Assembly (NCBI GenBank): GCA_017518025.1
Contig: JAFWWR010000265.1
Span: forward strand, 1 to 8,943
Reading direction: 5' to 3'
From: Clostridia bacterium
Lineage (GTDB): Bacteria > Bacillota > Clostridia > Oscillospirales > CAG-272
Length of the DNA stretch: 8,943 nucleotides
The translations under genes were made by a program, and so were the position numbers. Below are positions 7,269-8,943 of this stretch, in pieces. The notes under the pieces are model-generated. The model was not told the DNA's origin and searched no databases. It saw only the letters and a list, made by a program, of their open reading frames with translations. The stretch's first letter is position 1. Every line of letters starts with the position of its first letter.

Positions 7269-7318
7269 AAATTATTAAGGATTTTTCGTCCGCTCGGAGC
7301 GGTGGAAAGGAGCGCAGT

Positions 7319-8943
7319 ATGGCAGGATCGGGACCCGCGCTGTTTGAAAGCGATCTCAGTCTTCTCTACCCCGGGGATCATCTTGATCTGAGGCCCGACG
7401 GTGTGGCCGGATCGGCTCTGTCTCCGTATACCTGGGAGCAGCTCGAGATGGATCTTCTCATAGATATGCAGAGTTGCGACGCCGGGGATTTCTTCACCGA
7501 CGTGCCTGAGGTCATCCTGTACCGTCAGGAGGTCTTCCGCGACGCGGTGCGACACCCGGAGCTGACGAGGGCGCTCAAAAAGATGATCCCCCTGCTCTGC
7601 GATATAGAGGATCTGCGGCGCATGGGGAGCGACTCCTCACGCTCGGCGGAATCGTATCTTTACAGCATCACGGAGATCGAGCTTTACATTTCCGTCATCA
7701 CTCTGCTCCGCGACGCCCTCGCCCCTCTGAAGGACAAACTTGAAAGCCGGGCGTTCCGGGAGCTTGCGGACCGGATCACCGCGCTGACCGACAGCGACTA
7801 CTACAAGGATCTGAACAAAAAGCTCGGCGAACTCACCTCCCGGGTGAGAGAGGTAAAAAGCGTGACTATCGGCGTCAATCTCGACGGTCAGCTCAAGGCG
7901 TCCGCCGCGGGGCTGCTCTCCGTGAACAACGAGCCGTTCAAATCGGGCGAGCTTCTGGAGAAGATACTGCGGCTGGATTTCAGGTCCGACGAGATGACCT
8001 GCATCGCACCGCTTACCCCGTTTGATAAGAATCAGTCGGAAAACAGACGGCTCGCCATGTCCAACGCCCTCTACTCCGCTCTGACGGACGTGTTCCGCTC
8101 GTCGGTGAAGTCCTGGAAGAAGATCGTCTCGGAATACGTCCTCGAAAACACGGACTTTCTCCTTCGGATGATGCCGGAGATCGAGCTCGTGACCGGAGGC
8201 GCGGAGCTTATAGCGAAACTCGAGAAAAACGGGCTTCATCTGACCTACCCCGAGCTGACGGACGCGCTGGGCGGCCGTGACTTCGAGGCGAAGGGACTGA
8301 CAAACCCCGTGATAAAGCTTAAACTCGACACTCCCGCCGTTCCGAACGATCTGTCCTTCGACGAGAACGGGATGATATACGTGCTGACCGGGCCCAACAG
8401 AGGCGGCAAATCGGTGATCACCTGCGCCGCGGGCATCGCCTTCGCCATGGCGGGGCTTGGACTTCCGGTCTGCGCCGACAGCTGCCGGATGAGCCCCTGC
8501 GACGGGATCTACACACACTTCCCCACCGGAAGCGACGACACCATCGACAAAGGCCGTCTCGGCGAGGAGTGCGCCCGGCTGGAGAAGATACTCGATCAGG
8601 TGACCGACAGGAGTCTCGTGCTGCTGGACGAGTCGTTCTCGTCCACGGGAGCGTACGAGGCGTCGGTGATCGCGTCCGAGGTGCTGGCGGGACTGTCCGT
8701 CATCGGATGCAGAACGGTGTTCTCCACTCATCTGCACGATCTTGCGTCCTCCGTCGGAGATATAAATGAGAAATGCGAAAAACTCGGCGGAGCGAGGGTG
8801 GACACCCTGGTGGCCGAGGTCGGCAGCGACGGGAGCCGCAGCTTCCGCATAAAAAGAGAGAGGCCCGACGGCAAGAGCTACGCCCGCGACATCGCGGCGA
8901 AGTACGGTCTGTCGTTCGGTGAAATACTTAAAAAGAAAGGTAA
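7319..8943 (+). CDS. MutS-family ATPase lacking the mismatch-recognition domain, open at window end
   Basis: Translation from the ATG gives 541 codons with no stop; the TAA forming the last three bases is out of frame. Residues about 1-330 are largely helical and resemble the MutS core/lever region (DVPEVILYRQEVFRDAV at 61-77). The C-terminal third is the MutS ABC-type ATPase: Walker A TGPNRGGKS (357-365, against TGPNMGGKS in MutS), Walker B LVLLDE (D437, E438), an unusual following loop SFSSTGAYE where MutS has LGRGTSTYDG, and the switch motif STHLHDL (469-475). The closing GKSYARDIAAKYGLS block matches the normal end of this domain, so few residues should remain. It has no N-terminal mismatch-binding domain with the Phe-X-Glu motif, and no Smr nuclease in the part seen, so it is neither classical MutS1 nor evidently MutS2. 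It probably binds DNA or branched structures as a dimer; its role is unknown. The start is supported by AAAGGAG 6 bases upstream. Confidence 0.9.
   Translation, partial: MAGSGPALFESDLSLLYPGDHLDLRPDGVAGSALSPYTWEQLEMDLLIDMQSCDAGDFFTDVPEVILYRQEVFRDAVRHPELTRALKKMIPLLCDIEDLRRMGSDSSRSAESYLYSITEIELYISVITLLRDALAPLKDKLESRAFRELADRITALTDSDYYKDLNKKLGELTSRVREVKSVTIGVNLDGQLKASAAGLLSVNNEPFKSGELLEKILRLDFRSDEMTCIAPLTPFDKNQSENRRLAMSNALYSALTDVFRSSVKSWKKIVSEYVLENTDFLLRMMPEIELVTGGAELIAKLEKNGLHLTYPELTDALGGRDFEAKGLTNPVIKLKLDTPAVPNDLSFDENGMIYVLTGPNRGGKSVITCAAGIAFAMAGLGLPVCADSCRMSPCDGIYTHFPTGSDDTIDKGRLGEECARLEKILDQVTDRSLVLLDESFSSTGAYEASVIASEVLAGLSVIGCRTVFSTHLHDLASSVGDINEKCEKLGGARVDTLVAEVGSDGSRSFRIKRERPDGKSYARDIAAKYGLSFGEILKKKG

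Noticed and set aside
7290..7302. Short CCGC/GCGG hairpin in the leader of the MutS-like gene as a riboswitch or terminator
   Set aside because: The stem is only 4 bp with no T tract after it and no larger fold around it.
6785..7555. Minus-strand open frame (256 codons) crossing the isomerase end, the gap and the MutS-like start
   Set aside because: It spans an intergenic promoter and two genes in the opposite direction, and its translation is Arg/Ser-rich and domain-free.
7637..8737. Long open frame on the minus strand (366 codons) opposite the MutS-like gene
   Set aside because: It is antisense to a clearly coding frame with intact ATPase motifs, has no recognisable domain, and long shadow frames are expected in GC-rich coding DNA.
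8941..8943. TAA at the very end as the stop of the MutS-like gene
   Set aside because: It is in frame 1, while the gene reads in frame 2 (codons at 8936, 8939 and a partial one at 8942); the gene is open at the edge.

Overview
The window reads as an ordinary chromosomal stretch from a GC-rich, strictly anaerobic Firmicute, most likely of the Clostridia. The evidence is a single-chain pyruvate:ferredoxin oxidoreductase, an ammonia-dependent AsnA, a type II lipoprotein signal peptide, AGGAG-type ribosome binding sites, AT-rich intergenic gaps with good sigma-A (-35/-10) promoters, and hairpin plus T-tract terminators. The species cannot be named from this sequence.

Layout: (1) bases 1-3337 (+) hold most of nifJ, cut off at the 5' end. 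A strong hairpin follows it and separates it from (2) 3390-4280 (-), a membrane-anchored metallo-beta-lactamase-fold protein related to the C-terminal domain of ComEC. A 179-base divergent region carries promoters in both directions and leads into (3) 4460-5143 (+), a lipoprotein of unknown function. A symmetrical two-way terminator separates it from (4) 5202-6209 (-), aspartate--ammonia ligase (asnA). A second divergent region with back-to-back promoters leads into (5) 6352-7215 (+), a TIM-barrel sugar-phosphate isomerase/epimerase-like protein. After a 103-base gap with its own promoter comes (6) 7319 to the window end (+), a MutS-family ATPase that lacks the mismatch-reading N-terminal domains and is still open at the last base.

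The genes do not form an operon or an obvious pathway. Orientation is + - + - + +. A candidate promoter can be seen before each of the five genes whose start lies in the window, and hairpins lie between both convergent pairs, so these look like independent single-gene units. nifJ supplies acetyl-CoA and reduced ferredoxin, and its codon choice suggests high expression. AsnA makes asparagine from free ammonia. The remaining genes have only family-level predictions.

I found no CRISPR array, insertion sequence, tRNA/rRNA gene, phage gene or toxin-antitoxin pair, and no convincing new multi-gene system. The items most worth a second look are the divergent MutS-like protein, the exported stand-alone ComEC-type hydrolase, the unassigned lipoprotein, and the phased half-sites between the hydrolase and lipoprotein promoters.
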